Source: Hsuehochloa calcarea
Taxonomy: Eukaryota > Streptophyta > Magnoliopsida > Poales > Poaceae
Direction: 5' to 3'
Assembly: GCA_036346395.1 (NCBI GenBank)
Contig: CM070594.1
Location: 16,277,385-16,341,384 of the forward strand
DNA: 64,000 bases
Part shown: positions 46,936 to 59,231 of the stretch, in pieces
Position numbering within the stretch: position 1 is the first letter of the stretch
Layout of the letters: each line of letters begins with the position of its first letter
Translations under genes and position numbers: made by a program
Notes under the pieces: generated by a model
Told to the model about the DNA's origin: nothing
Seen by the model: only the letters and a program-made list of their open reading frames with translations
Database searches by the model: none

Positions 46936-49900
46936 AGATCTCCGCACGGCTGTCTTGCGGCATCGGTATTTTAAATACGACTCTAACGTGATCAATACTG
47001 CAAATATAACTTCAACTAAGTCAATACTGCAAATACACTTTACAAAGTTGCTATATTAGAAGAAAACAAAAATCCCCGGATCGCATCGCCGTATCTGCCA
47101 GTGTGATCGCAGAAGATACACTGCATGCATTCGACGTACCGCTAACATGAATGTGGTTATCACCCATCACCGGCGCCATGATCTCTCCCATTTACTGCGA
47201 GCACAGGTACACACGTGCTGCTACTTCACAATTGGGAGGTAGAGACAATTAAATCAGCACCACCCGATCGAGGGCCAAAAATTACTCGCCCGTGCGCGGC
47301 TGCAGCTTCCACGCACAGCGCCGGCCAGTACAGGAGGCAGCCGGCCACTTCCATTTTTTACTTGGAGTTGGAGATAGAGAGGGTTTGGTACTTGGTTGCT
47401 CTGCTTGCTCCTTGTCAGTGTCAGCAATGCAAATTCAGCGCGCGTGCATGCATGCAACCATCTATCTTTCCCGTCCTTTGAAATTTGCTCTGCACAACAC
47501 TTGGCTGGTTAGCTTAGCTTGTGTGTGTCCTGCCTGTCAGATCATCCTCTATTCTTTTTCTGTCTGAACCTATTAATGGCCTTGCGAGTACTGGTAAGTG
47601 AAGTGAGGTGAACCATTGAGGAGCTAGCTGCCAGTGACTATGCCTAACAGCGCTGCCTCTGTATTAAGGCTCTTAACGTAGAGATGTTATCGTGCACATA
47701 AATAAGAAACGATTTTTGCTACAGAACCTCCCGCTGCAGTGTTTTTTTTTATTCAGCCAAATCGGTATTCCGAGGGTCCCGATCCCTTATATTGCAACCA
47801 ACAGAGAAGCTAAAGCTAAAGCTAAAGGGGCAGGCAGGTAGGTTCCTAGCTAGGTAGGGTAGTGCATGCAATGGCTGGTTTGAGCCACATCTATGCTCTC
47901 TCTCTCTCTCTCTCTCTCCCCGTGACTGTGACTGTGACGCCAAATGTGGCCAGGACTGGTCAGTTGGTGGAGGAGAATCATGAGAGTGCTAACCTTTAGC
48001 TCTTTGAACACCCTTTCTCCCTATGAGGGGGCAGCCCAACCCCTTCGGCGAGGCTCGAGTTTTCTTGGTTAAAATCTAGTTACTGCAGAGTTGGAGGTGT
48101 ATTAAGCCAAGTTAAACATGCATAAGTGTGACCATGAACTCCAATTTGATCGATTGCCTTAATTGCCTGGTTTTTTTTAAAAAAAAACTTTGTTAGTTTC
48201 TCGAATTTTTCTTGCAAACAAATCAAATGGTTGAGTATTCAAGGGTTCAGATCTGGCCTGCAGACAGAGAGCACTACAATTGTTTCTTCAGAAACCAAGG
48301 GTCCCCTTCAATAAAAGGAGAGTGGGGGACGAGCGCTGCTTGGTTTAGCTCATGCCAGCAACACTTTCTGTTTTTCCAAAAATGTGCTACTATGCCATGA
48401 CAAGACTGTAGAGAATCCGATGCAAAGGGCACCTAGCTGCGCACAGATGCACATATCGACATCACTGTTTGTTGTTGGAGCCTTGGGAGGAATTTGCTTG
48501 GCTCCCACTGAGGAGATCACCTCGATCTCTCGTGCATCTTGAAAGGAATCGTGTTCTTTCGCAACATCGATCTTTGCTTCCTGGGAGGAGGAATTTCATG
48601 CCATCCTTTCCTTGCATGGCATGAGAAGGATGTAGCGATCGATGGATGTGCAGGTCCCCTATCCAAACAGACGCTCCTGGCCTCTCCCTGCCTCACATGA
48701 CAATTCCTAGCCGTGAGTTCTCGTTGCTTCATTGCCCCGAAGGGCAGCGCAGCAATATCCCAGATGGGAGTTTTAGAAAATTAACCAGACGACGGCGTCA
48801 GGAGCCAATGCTATGGCATTTTACAGTGGGTTAATCTAGGTTATTGGCGACTCACGGCTACTTTAATTACCCATAGCATCTGAACATGTTGATCTGGATG
48901 CTATTTTGAATTATCTCTGCATGCTTTGTAGAAAAAGACAGTGAATAATCCTTTTTTTTAGAATATCGAAGCAATCAATCGGTTAGTGCATCTATCAGTG
49001 CCGTGAATCAAATGTGAACAAAATCAGTAAACCAAGACTCGGTCAAACGCCGTGCATAATCATTCGCTTGAGTCAATTCCAGAGATCATCAAAATAAATT
49101 AGTAATTTTTTTCAGGGAAACCAATTAGTAATTTGATCCGTGTCTGAAAACAACCTATAGCACATATATTGTTCCTTAGCCTTGTTCATATTCAATAATC
49201 CTTGAGTCGTCCATTGATACAGTGTCACCAACTACTGACTAACTCGTTGCCTACGTGGGGATTAACTCGTTGCGTACGTGGGGATTAGACCATGTCGCGT
49301 ACTAAAACCGAATGATTCTTCAGTTCCTCCTCAGTTTTCAACTGCTGAAATGCTTGGGCTTGAGAGCCGTGCATCCATAGGTGCTAAAGCAATGCCAAAG
49401 GGGCGAGAAATTCCTTAGCACCGATGCCAAAGGACGGAGAAGCCTGGATTGCATGGCACCGAAGCAAACCTTGAAAGTTGGTGCTAAGATCAGAAAAGTT
49501 GAACATTTCTCTATCAAAATATCTGAATTTAACAGTATAGGTGGTACTAAAGGTTAAAGTAAAAATAGCTAACAATAGTCTTGTAAAAAGAGGTGATGTG
49601 TCCACCTTAGCGCCTACTTTAGATGCTAAAAGATGTACATACTCTTATATATGTGCGATTAATTCAACCATTCCAACAACTACTATGAAATGGACTGATC
49701 AATTTGAAAAAAGGTTGTTATAATGTGCAAAAAAAAAACATAGAAACTTTAAACTTTGGGTTACGTTTTTTTTTTCTTTGTACTTAATTTGGAGAGAGAA
49801 TATTTGCACTTTGAATGCAATATATATTGCAGATGACCGAATGGTTCAGTTAGCTGCCACACACCAACAAATACACTTGCTACATGCCTTCCACGTGACA

Positions 49901-52900
49901 ATTCCCAACTACCTCGATGAAATGTAAATTGCAATATTCTTCTTTCAGCTTTGAAACTATAAAAAGTGAGATCAGGAAGAACGGTTGTGAGTTGAGCCAG
50001 TCGCCAAATGTAGTAATCACTTTCCAGGAAACCCTTAACCCCTAGTTATTTCAACAAAAATCAAACTAGCAGACGTCTGATATGCGACAACAAAAAAAAC
50101 CCGGACCACTAAGTTATTTCGACAGAAATCAACCTAGCGACGTCTGACAACCATACATGTGTCTGATCCGCTAAAATATCACTTTACTTTCTCACTGCAA
50201 CCAGCACATATACGGTGATCAACTACTTTTCCTCAACAATTCATCAATTGAAACAGTGACAATTTTTGCACAACACAATTTGCACAGCAGTGCATCCAAA
50301 TCGGCCAGGGCTTCATCCGTCATCTCCCAACCCAAAGGTTTGCTTGGCTCAACTCTTGCGCCATAAGGCGACTTGACCCTACATACATGGTACCAATCTA
50401 CCAGAGCAAATCAAGGTTGTGGCATCCAAATGGTACCAAATTTGTTTGCAACATTCAGTAGACATCAAAGAAGATGATGTCAAAACTCTCATCTGAACTC
50501 TTCATACATAGCTATATTCCGTCGGGACACGGGAAGGTGGACGCATTGCTCCAAATTGCCCTGACAATGACGTCGCATTTTTTTAAAATAAATCTTTTAC
50601 CCTTTTTTTTCCTTGCAGCACGAGACAGGGTAAAAGATCGCATTAGGCAAGGAGATATTCCACGTGTGGAGGCATCTCTGTTATTCGTTAGTTGAAACAG
50701 AAGCGCGTGGGAGAAATGAAAACAACAATTTTGGTCCCTTGAACACTACTGTATCAAATCTACAGTGTCAGACTTGTGGTTGAATCTTGATTAGCCAATA
50801 AACTATAGTGGTACTCGCTGTCAATGTGATTGAAAATTGGCTGGTAATAGCTTCCCAGTAGCCGCCGTAGCCCAATTTTTGAGACACCTGGTTACACTAA
50901 TGAAGACCACTGTTCGGATTTCGGAACTTAGGTGTTATAGAACATTTTGAAGAATTTTTTTTTTTGTAGTTTTTCTTGTCTTAAGATGGATGTGCTAATC
51001 AATAATTGTCTTTCTTAGGGAAAGAAAAAAAAAACCCAGTATCTTGAAGTCACCAAAGTAAAAGGGGGAGCTGCTCTGTTTCTAGGTACCTAGGGTGAGC
51101 CGTAATCCCGGACGCCAGAATGGTGCCTAGTACTCTGTTTAACCAAAGGGCAATATGTTTAATGTCATACCTAAACAAATCATCGCAATTGTTCTGATGA
51201 ATATGTTTACAGAACTAGTTGGAGTTTATTTAACTCCAACTAGTTCTGTAAGCTTTTTTTAAAAAACATATTTTTTCTTCAGTTTAACACTTTGTAGGCT
51301 CAAGCAAGTGTTCAAATACAAGTAGGTGAAAATCTAGCTTGAACCGTATTACCAGGGATTAGGATGTGGATGATGGTGTATATATACATGTAGGTTGACA
51401 CGGTCTTAGCTTCCACATAGTTGTTGAACACGACCAGTTCGTCAATTCAACCGAGCAAAACGACTTGCCAGTTACATCAGTTCAGATACAAAGATACCCA
51501 AACCTGTCTTCACATAATGGATAAACTAGGTTTCGTGCTTCACCAGAACCAGATTGATTTTTTTTCCCTGTTGTCGAGGGGAGATAAACTAGGTATTGAT
51601 TCGCTCAGCAGTGTCAGCTCAAACATAATCCATGGACCCTGACCAAGTCCTCACTCAGTGGTTGAAGAACACGACTGCTTCATTCATTCATGCCTTCATC
51701 CATTCAGCAGAGAAGCAGACTGCTTATCGTCAGACTCAATTGATTTGCATGCATACACACATATATACCATCATACATATGTGTCCATGCTCAATAACTC
51801 CAGTCAAACTTCACCAGAGCTACTAATTAAAACAGTTAAAACCTGCACGGCTGGATGCATTTGATTGATCAATGCAAACTTTGTTATTCCTTGACATGTT
51901 TGTTCATCGACCTCACATAATGGATTGCATACACGCTGGTATTAACTACTTAGTAGCGTGAGAGCATCGACAAGGTAGTTGTGAATTTTGAAGTAATGGC
52001 CGGTGAGTGAGACCGTCGCAGCAACTGCATCAGCACTTGCACAGAGTGAGCAGCGAGTAACTAACTTGCAACAGCAGTTTCGTTCGCTTGCAGGATGAGC
52101 TCCAAGTAAACCATCCCTCTAGCCAGACCGTGCGTGCGCGCGCGCAACAGTCCAACGGAATCCCCAGAACCACGCAGAGAGAGAGAGAGAGAGAGAGAGG
52201 GGCACACAAAGGGCAGGGAACTTTCAGGAAAGGAGAGACGAAAATGACCTACCTTGTCTTTGGGACTGAACACCCATCCTATCCTAGGTGGAGATGAGTA
52301 TACATGTTGATGTCAAGAAATGCTCTTGTTCATCGATGCAACAAGAAAAGCTATAGCTCGACACCATCACACTCGTTGCAGTCAGTGCTCACTCGTGTGC
52401 AACGATCAGATGACCGGCGTTCCTAGTAAACTGAGTGAGCCTTGTTTTTGTTCGCCATTGCCGACTGATGTACATAGTACGAATGTATGATGGACAGAGA
52501 CATGCAATGCAATGCAATGCAAGCAGGGATGGATCGATCACACAAGCCAGAGGAGGAGCATGTTCACTCATGCTGTTGCGTTGCAACTTCGCAACCGGTT
52601 CTTGTTGCAAGGGGAATTAGTTCTTCTTTTCTTCTTCTTCTTCTTCATTACAAAGGGGAGAGGAGGAGAGAGAAAGAAACCAAGGAACAGAGCAGAACAG
52701 AACATGAAAAGAAAAGAGAGATAAGGAAAGAGGCAGAGGCATCTAGTGATCTAGCAGTAGTAGAGTATCTGATCTGCCTCCGCGTTGCAAGTTTGTGTTG
52801 ACATTCAATGCACGAGCTAGTTCACTTCTTTTCCATGCATCCATCCATTCATCTGATCAATCTGAATAATCTGCTCATCTGCTTGCTTTGCTGCAACTCC

Positions 52901-53104
52901 CAAGCAACAGAATCAGCAGGAGCAGCAAAACTGAGGCGTGGAGCCAAAAAGGTCACATCCCCACACCCACACAAATCGCCATTAATTTCACCTTCTCCTC
53001 TTCTCTACTCCTAGTCTTGTTGTTCTTAACTCTAAGCTTAGTTGAACTTTGATCTTGGCCTCCTCCTGTACACCGCCGGCGCTCACTTGTCGGGCTGGCG
53101 CTGG
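46936..53104. other. Intergenic, 3' side of the MYB gene
   Basis: About 6 kb without a supported gene. It has (CT)n at 47898-47918, (GA)n at 52175-52199, a snap-back of T and A runs at about 48172-48187, and a perfect hairpin at 51207-51251. CAG and CTG words occur freely here. 52800-53104 is probably the 3' untranslated region and downstream flank of the MYB gene. Confidence 0.4.
51207..51251. repeat. Perfect 20-bp hairpin
   Basis: TTACAGAACTAGTTGGAGTT (51207-51226) is followed by a 5-base loop and its exact reverse complement (51232-51251), then T- and A-runs. It could be the remnant of a foldback element. No expression evidence. Confidence 0.85.
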
Positions 53105-54421
53105 TCATGTCGCGCCGACGCCGAGGAAGTCGAAGTAGGAAAGGGTGATCTTGTCGCCGCCCTGGCCGACGGGCGCCTCCCGGTGCTGCCGCGCGGACGA
53201 CGGGGCGGAGAAGGCGGAGCGCGCGCTCGGCGCGAACGCCGCCAACGGCGCGGTGGCGTGCGGGACCATGTCGTAGCCTGCAGCGGACAAAGACCACCCA
53301 TGTCAGTTGATCGAAAGACCATGTGACGAGGAAAAAAAACAGCAGCCTGGGACTTGAGCCGTGACGGCAAGCATGCAGCGAGAGCGAGCGGGCACGTACC
53401 CTGGTGGTAGAAGCAGGGGACGGCGGCGCTGCCAGAGCTTAGGGAGAGGTCGGTGGTGCAGGTGGACGCGGACTCGTCCGACTCGCCGCCACTGTACGCG
53501 CGGGTGGCGACGGCGCCGTTGTACTGCTGCGTCTGGGCGTGTGCGACCGCCGCGGTGCTGTACTGGTGAAGCGGCAGGAGAGGGGAGCCGTGGTGGTGGT
53601 GGTGGTGGTGGAGGGCGACAACGGGCGGGAAGTGCGGCGGCGGTGCAGGGGACGTCGGCGACGAGGAGGAGCTGGAGGGCTTGCGGCGGCGGAAGGCGCC
53701 GGACTGCTCGCGCTGCTTGCGTGCCATGAGGACGTGCCAGTGGTTCTTGACGGCGTTGTCGGTGCGGCCGGGGAAGAGGCGCGCGATGAGCGCCCACTTG
53801 TTGCCGTAGGCGCGGTGCGCCGCCAGCAGCCGCTCCTCCTCCTCGTCCGAGAACGCCCGCCGGTTGATCCGCGGGTCCAGCTGGTTGAACCACCGCAGCC
53901 GGCAGCTCTTCCCTGGTGGCCGTCGCCGCCAAAAAAAAAACAGAACACAACAGCACGAGTCAGAATCGACGATCGCCATTGCATTAACCACACAACAACA
54001 TAAATCTTCTTTTTCCAAGAAAGAAACCACACGCAAACGGAGTAAGAGGCAGCAAAAGCTCCAATCTTTCTTTGCTTGCGCATTGAATCCAAACCTTTTT
54101 CACGGCATTGCATCAGGGGAGCAAGCATCTAGCCGTTCGGTGTTCTCTCTTACCTGATCTGCCGTCGAGCTTCTCGGCGATGAGGTTCCAGTTCTGGGGC
54201 CCGTACTGCGCGACGAGCTCCTTAAGCTTGGCGTCCTCGGCGGGCCGCCAGTGGCCCCTCGCGCAGAGCTTCCCCTGCCCGCCGCCGCCGTGGCCGCCGC
54301 CCTCCTCCGCCTCGTCCACGTGGCCGTGGTACCCCTCCTCCTCCCCCATGACCAGCTGTTCTTGGAACGGCGCCGGTGGCGGAGGATGGCCGAAGAAACC
54401 ACCACCCATCTCATGGGCCAT
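53105..54421 (-). CDS. R2R3-MYB transcription factor, subgroup 21 (MYB105/LOF-like)
   Basis: Three exons on the minus strand: 54421-54154, 53912-53400 and 53277-53105; introns of 241 and 122 bp have GT-AG ends (GTAAGAG, GTACGTG; CCACCAG, GCTGCAG). The product is 317 residues. R2 (about 53-103) has W58, W78 and W97; R3 (104-154) has F110, W129 and W148, the usual replacement of the first R3 tryptophan. The phrases RGHWRPAED, GPQNWNLIAEKL, GKSCRLRWFNQLDPRINRRAF and GRTDNAVKNHWHVLMARK identify subgroup 21, as does the C-terminal FDFLGVG motif (YFDFLGVGAT). Between lie a Ser/Pro stretch and seven histidines (191-197). Arabidopsis relatives act in organ-boundary formation and secondary-wall or meristem control; the rice-type role is not shown here. 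An alternative ATG lies 12 codons upstream (54457); the inner MAHEMGG start was preferred because it opens the conserved-looking part. Confidence 0.95.
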
Positions 54422-55287
54422 TCTTGTGTTCTCAAGGCTTGAAGGATTTAAGAGCAAGTACTCTTCTTAAAGAAGAGAGGAGGGGAGGTGAGTAGTAACG
54501 GAAGAAGGGAGGAGAGGGAAAGGGACAACTTCTTGTTGCCGCCGCTGCTGCTGCAAAGCGAGGCTCTCTAATATAGGAAGAGGGGGAGGAGGAGCCTCTT
54601 CCTCTCGCTCTTGTTTGCTTCAGCACAACACCGCCCCAGCAAAAAAACAAGGAAACTAAATGCTTGCTCCTTTTTCTGAGTCTCTCTCTCTCTCTCTCTC
54701 TCAAATTGTTTTGGGTGGTGAGTGAGTGGTAACCTCCTTCTTTTGCCTGGTTTGGTACTTCGGCCGGAGGATACTCTCTAGCCTCTCTGCTTGGATTAGT
54801 TCCAGAGAGAGAAAGAGAGGGTAGAGAGCGACTAGTAGTACTACAGGGTTTCGTTCGGTTGGCTTCCCTTACTTTGAGACCGATGGCAAAAGGGTTGGAA
54901 AGGGAGGGAGGGAGGGAGTGGTGTTGTTCTTGTCTTGAGGTTCTCCTCATCTCTCTCGGGGCCCCGGCTCGGTTTTTATGATTCTCTTTTGGGTTTCAGA
55001 GGCCGCTCGTGTGGGTTTCGGGAGTCCAACCCCAACCACTACCAGGGGTAGAACTCTGTCCCTCCCCACCTTGACAAACCCACCAGAACCCCCTTGTTCC
55101 TACGCGCACCCCACGTCACGCTCACCGATTTTTCGTTTCCGCGTTCTCCCCCGTCTCCTCGTATCCTTGCAATTACGCAAGCACACTGGTGTTACGTGCC
55201 CCTTATCGCTCCGTTACTTTGATTGCAGTATTTCTATGCCTCGGTATATCCAAGAGCGGGCATGAATCTAGTGTGAACAAATCATTG
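54422..55287 (-). promoter_or_regulatory. MYB upstream region with (CT)n tract
   Basis: A weak TATA-like CTATATTA on the minus strand lies at about 54569-54576, roughly 150 bp before the ATG. A (CT)n tract at about 54680-54704 and many short GA/CT runs follow, a frequent feature of plant 5' leaders and promoters (GA on the gene's strand). Elements are inferred; no start site is shown. Confidence 0.35.
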
Positions 55288-55708
55288 GGGTTCTGGTTAC
55301 TGTTGATTAGCGCATGAAATTTGTTAAAAAAAGAGAGTAATTGGTACAGGTTTGTCAGCTCGCGCTACTGAAAATTGAAGCTACATGTAGATGTGATGCT
55401 AAGATGTTTTCTAACGTTTGGTGAAACATACAATATCTATGCTAAATCTGAGCTGAGCGAGTCGGCTAGTCCTAGATGATCCGAGCGGTTCATTTTGTGG
55501 TTGGAACTGTAATGTAGAAACACCACAATAGCTTGCGCGGCTACGCACAAATTTTGGTTAATATTGACAGTAGCCAAAAGGCACGGCACCATATACAAAT
55601 AATAAACTGTTATTGGTTGTTTCAAAATAAATTACTTCCAAAAGAAAGACCCACTACATAATATTAGTTATTTTGAAATAAATTAGCACTTAACCATGCA
55701 ATAGCACG
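55288..55708. repeat. Segment A of a tandem duplication
   Basis: Matches 56755-57175 in the same orientation: shared phrases include GAGTAATTGGTACA, GATGTGATGCTAAGAT, GGCTAGTCCTAGATG and TTCATTTTGTGGTTGGAACT. No gene is visible. Confidence 0.85.
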
Positions 55709-56750
55709 ACGTTGGAGGAGAGAGTAATTGCAAGGAATCCGCACGGCTTTTTCCCGTACTACTCGCCCCGTGCCTTTAACAACTCTTTTCCCGTTTTACC
55801 CTTTTACTCCAGTGGTACACCCGCATCCGCATTTATGCAAGTCCGACCAGAGATATATATATATATATATATATATGCAAATCACTACCACGCATGCCTT
55901 TTGGTGTGATCTATAGCATCTAGCTTGTCTCTTTTCTTTTTTTTTTCTTTTTTTTGGGTAAAAAACTGTACAGTAATAGTAGTGCCTTTTTACTGTAAGT
56001 AAACTGCGACTTAACAACGGCCATCGCTATTAAAGGAAGAAAAAACAAGGACCTGGCTAGGCTAGCTGTGGACATGTTTGGAACGGTCACTATTATTCCA
56101 ATGTGACGCCAAAAAAAAAAGCGAAAGAGCAGGGGGTTGTTTCTAAAAGTGGCATCATTACCTTTTTCTCTAATCAAAATTACGATTACTTGAAGTTCAG
56201 TAACTCCCCGTCTTTCTACCAAAAACCGTCTTATCATAAAAGCAGTGGCCGGTAAATGGATCCTTAACGTGGAAGGGTTTAATGCGGCGATGTATAGTGC
56301 AATGTATTAGTAGTTGATCTCTATCATTCGATCGAAAAGTATAGATTCAAATCAATCGTTGCAATGTTTGCTACAACATTTCCATTGCAGTGAATATTTC
56401 TCTGTTTCTACTATATTTGTTACAGAATTAATATTATTGTTCACCACTCACAAATTATTGTTAGCATAATAACATTTTGCATTACAGCAGAGGATTCGAA
56501 TCCTAGTGACCTCTCCCTCCCTGCATGTTGTGCATGCTGCCCTTTTTTATTATTCTTTCTTCTAGGCAAAACCTCCATAATCACATAATCTAAAATCAAA
56601 TTTAAGTAGAGGTGAGTTGAGCGTAACCAAGACACATAAACCCGCATGAACCAACGCTCGCTTGGCAATAATGTGATGCAACCTACGAAGAATGCCAAAC
56701 CAATGGCATGTTGAGTGTGCACAAGACGCACAAATTCTCCTACCGAAAAC
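55709..56750. repeat. Segment B of a tandem duplication
   Basis: Matches 59232-60170: GACGTTGGAGGAG, AACTCTTTTCCCGTTTTACC, AAAACAAGGACCTGGCTAGG and CGCACAAATTCTCCTACCG among others. It holds an internal (TA)n tract (55854-55876) that B' lacks. On the minus strand a short frame beginning MSTASLARSLFFLPLIAMAV is preserved in both copies; whether it is translated is unknown. Confidence 0.85.
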
Positions 56751-56754
56751 CACT

Positions 56755-57175
56755 TTGGTTACTATTTACTAGCACGAGAAGATTGCAAAATTTGTTCAAA
56801 AAAGAGTAATTGGTACAAATCAGCCAGCTCGCACTACTGAAAATTCAAATTACACATAAATGTGATGCTAAGATATTTTCTGACGCTCGATGAAACGATC
56901 AATGTTTGTGCTAATTCTGAGCTGAGTTAGTTGGCTAGTCCTAGATGGTTCGAGCAGTTCATTTTGTGGTTGGAACTATAACGTAGAAACGACCACGATA
57001 GCTTGCACGGTTACACACTGATTTCGGTTAAATATTAGTAAAGGTGGCCAAAAGGCATAATGCCAAATACAAACAATAAAATGTTCACATAGGTAGAATT
57101 AGTTATTTTGAAATAAATTACTTCCACACTACATAATATTAGTTGTTTTGAAATAAATTAGCACTTGATTGAAAA
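56755..57175. repeat. Segment A' of the tandem duplication
   Basis: Second copy of A, directly after B. After it the B' copy is displaced by about 2 kb of inserted sequence. Confidence 0.85.
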
Positions 57176-57249
57176 TTTTCATTGGGGTCGTATATACCTT
57201 TTTCAATAACACAAATTTAGCTATAAAAGATGGACTTTAATGATTTTTT

Positions 57250-57252
<3 letters not shown>

Positions 57253-57314
<62 letters not shown>
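57253..57314. repeat. (TA)n microsatellite
   Basis: About 31 TA units without interruption. Confidence 0.95.
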
Positions 57315-57318
<4 letters not shown>

Positions 57319-57336
57319 ATGGGTAATATATATAGT

Positions 57337-57571
57337 GTTAATGGGTAATTCAGTGCTAATGTGCTAATACCAATCTTGACCATTGGATCTGAATTGAACA
57401 ACCAAATTAATGCGGGCTTCCACCTCTAAACCATTTAATCACTTTGCATGCTTCCACCTTCATTAATGTGTTTTCATTAAACACCATGCATGCTCCCACC
57501 TCCAACGGTTAAGATCCAGATCCAACGGTCAATATTGGTATTAACACCTTAGTATTGAATTATCCATTAAC
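57337..57571. mobile_element. MITE, about 235 bp
   Basis: Inverted ends of about 55 bp: TTAATGGGTAATTCAGTGCT at the left and the reverse of TTAATGGATAATTCAATACT at the right, continuing with AATACCAATCTTGACC and ATTGGATCTG counterparts. No coding capacity. The superfamily is not assigned because the target duplication is unclear in the A+T-rich flank. Confidence 0.7.
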
Positions 57572-57584
57572 ATTACATACATTC

Positions 57585-57615
<31 letters not shown>

Positions 57616-57624
57616 TTGAAGCCT

Positions 57625-58256
57625 TTCCATACTCCCAGAGTAGTTACTCCCACCTCGATATACCACTTAAAGAACTTGACATACTCCTTTATCACTTTGG
57701 GTATATTCATATACTAATTATAAGATATTCCAATGCGAACCATATGAAAAATTTGTAAGAAAGTCCTTAGTTTTTAGCATATTTTGTAAATACCTTCATA
57801 TTTGCACTAAAAGGAGTATGTCTAAAATTTAGTACATACCACCTGAAAGGTGTGAATACCACCTAGGTGGTCTTATATATATATATATACATACACATAG
57901 ATAGATACTTTATTAGAGATAGATCCCTATTCCGTATCTCACAATGTAGGGAGTATCTTGCTTAACTGAGAGTATGTATGTGTAGTATACGAGTATATAA
58001 GACCATCTAGGTGGTATTCACACCTTTTCAGGAGTGGTATGTATAATTTTTTGTACATACTCCTTTTTAGCGCGAATATGAAGGTATTTACAAAATATGC
58101 TAAAAACTATGGACTCTCTTATAAATTTTTCGTGTAGTTCGCATTGGAGTATCTTATAATTTGTATATGAGTATACTTAAAGTGATAAAGGAGTATGTCA
58201 AGTTATTTTAAGTGGTATATCAAAGGTGGGAGTAATTACACCCGGAAGTATAAAGT
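57625..58256. mobile_element. Large foldback element, arms about 265 bp
   Basis: The left arm (57625-57890) pairs with the right arm (58256-57990): TACTCCCACCT, TGACATACTCCTTTATCACTTT, TTTTTAGCATATTTTGTAAATACC and GTGTGAATACCACCTAG occur on both, inverted. The spacer is about 100 bp. Both sides are flanked by a (TA)n(GA)n tract (57585-57616 and 58262-58303), which may be a duplicated or preferred target. No coding capacity. Confidence 0.8.
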
Positions 58257-58751
58257 ATTATTTATATATATATATATAGAAAGAGAGAGAGAGAGAGAGA
58301 GAGAATGCTATGTTGGCAAGGGCTTAGGGTCATTGTTTGTTTCTTTATTTCTCAAGATAAACATTATTAGCTTCCCAAGGAATCCTTTTTTTTAATCAAA
58401 TTTCAAGGGTAGATTCTACCATGCATCTACGATATTTTCACCTAGCTATGTACAACTAGCCTTCTCTATACTAGCTCTGCAATTTCGCGGCCACCCTATC
58501 ACCACGCCTCTCGCGTCTCACCTCACAACAAAAGCACACTTCAGAACTGGAACCATGGGCACCCAATGAGTGAACCCCACGAGGTAGTACTGTAAAAAAA
58601 GAAACATGGTAACAGAGATAACGGCTCATGTAAAACACTTTTCACGATGTTACAAACCGTTTGGCCCTGCAATGAATAGGTTACTGTACAAATAATATTT
58701 TATAATTATATAAACAGTGATTTGCTAAGGTATTATAACAAAAGCGGAACA

Positions 58752-59076
58752 TCTACTACTTAAAAAAGAAATCGGTGGCGGTTCATCCTCTCTCATGCGA
58801 TGTGAGTCGTTAGATATATCTTTCTTCGTGAGATATGAGCCGTTGAATCTCGTTCTTTCTCGGTTCCTCCAGTGCGTACGGTTGACCACCCATAACCTCC
58901 TCTCCACTCTCTCCACACCCCAACTACTCAAGTTGATGCGCAAGAAACCCAAAGATTCTATCGATCTTTCCAAGAACGGGATGCCGGTAGATCACTTGCA
59001 TTGTAGGTTGAGCACGACGACGGTTGGCGAAATATAATTTTTTTTAATTCGCAGTAAAGCACAAGCATTGAACTAG
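58752..59076 (+). mobile_element. Small non-autonomous Helitron, 325 bp
   Basis: Starts TCTACTACTTAAAAAAG after A and ends GCACAAGCATTGAACTAG before T (59077), matching the A/T insertion rule and the common grass Helitron end. The 3' stem is decayed. No coding capacity is visible; inner sequence could be captured host DNA. Confidence 0.65.
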
Positions 59077-59231
59077 TATCTAATATGATGAAAGAATGTA
59101 TCTATTGATTAAGATCTTAGATTTTTTATTAAACGGTGGAGATTAGTTTTCGATTTTTTATTATCAAACTGTAGAGATGGTTTTCTAATGTTGGACTGCA
59201 TTGAAAAAAAAAAACATATTTTGCTGTGACA

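Noticed and set aside
48250..48270. miR156-like word (GACAGAGAGCAC)
   Set aside because: It lacks the full mature sequence and no partner arm is visible.
53303..54128. Long plus- and minus-strand frames overlapping the MYB exons
   Set aside because: They are alternative frames of a GC-rich gene, made of Arg/Pro/Ala runs, and ignore the clear splice sites.
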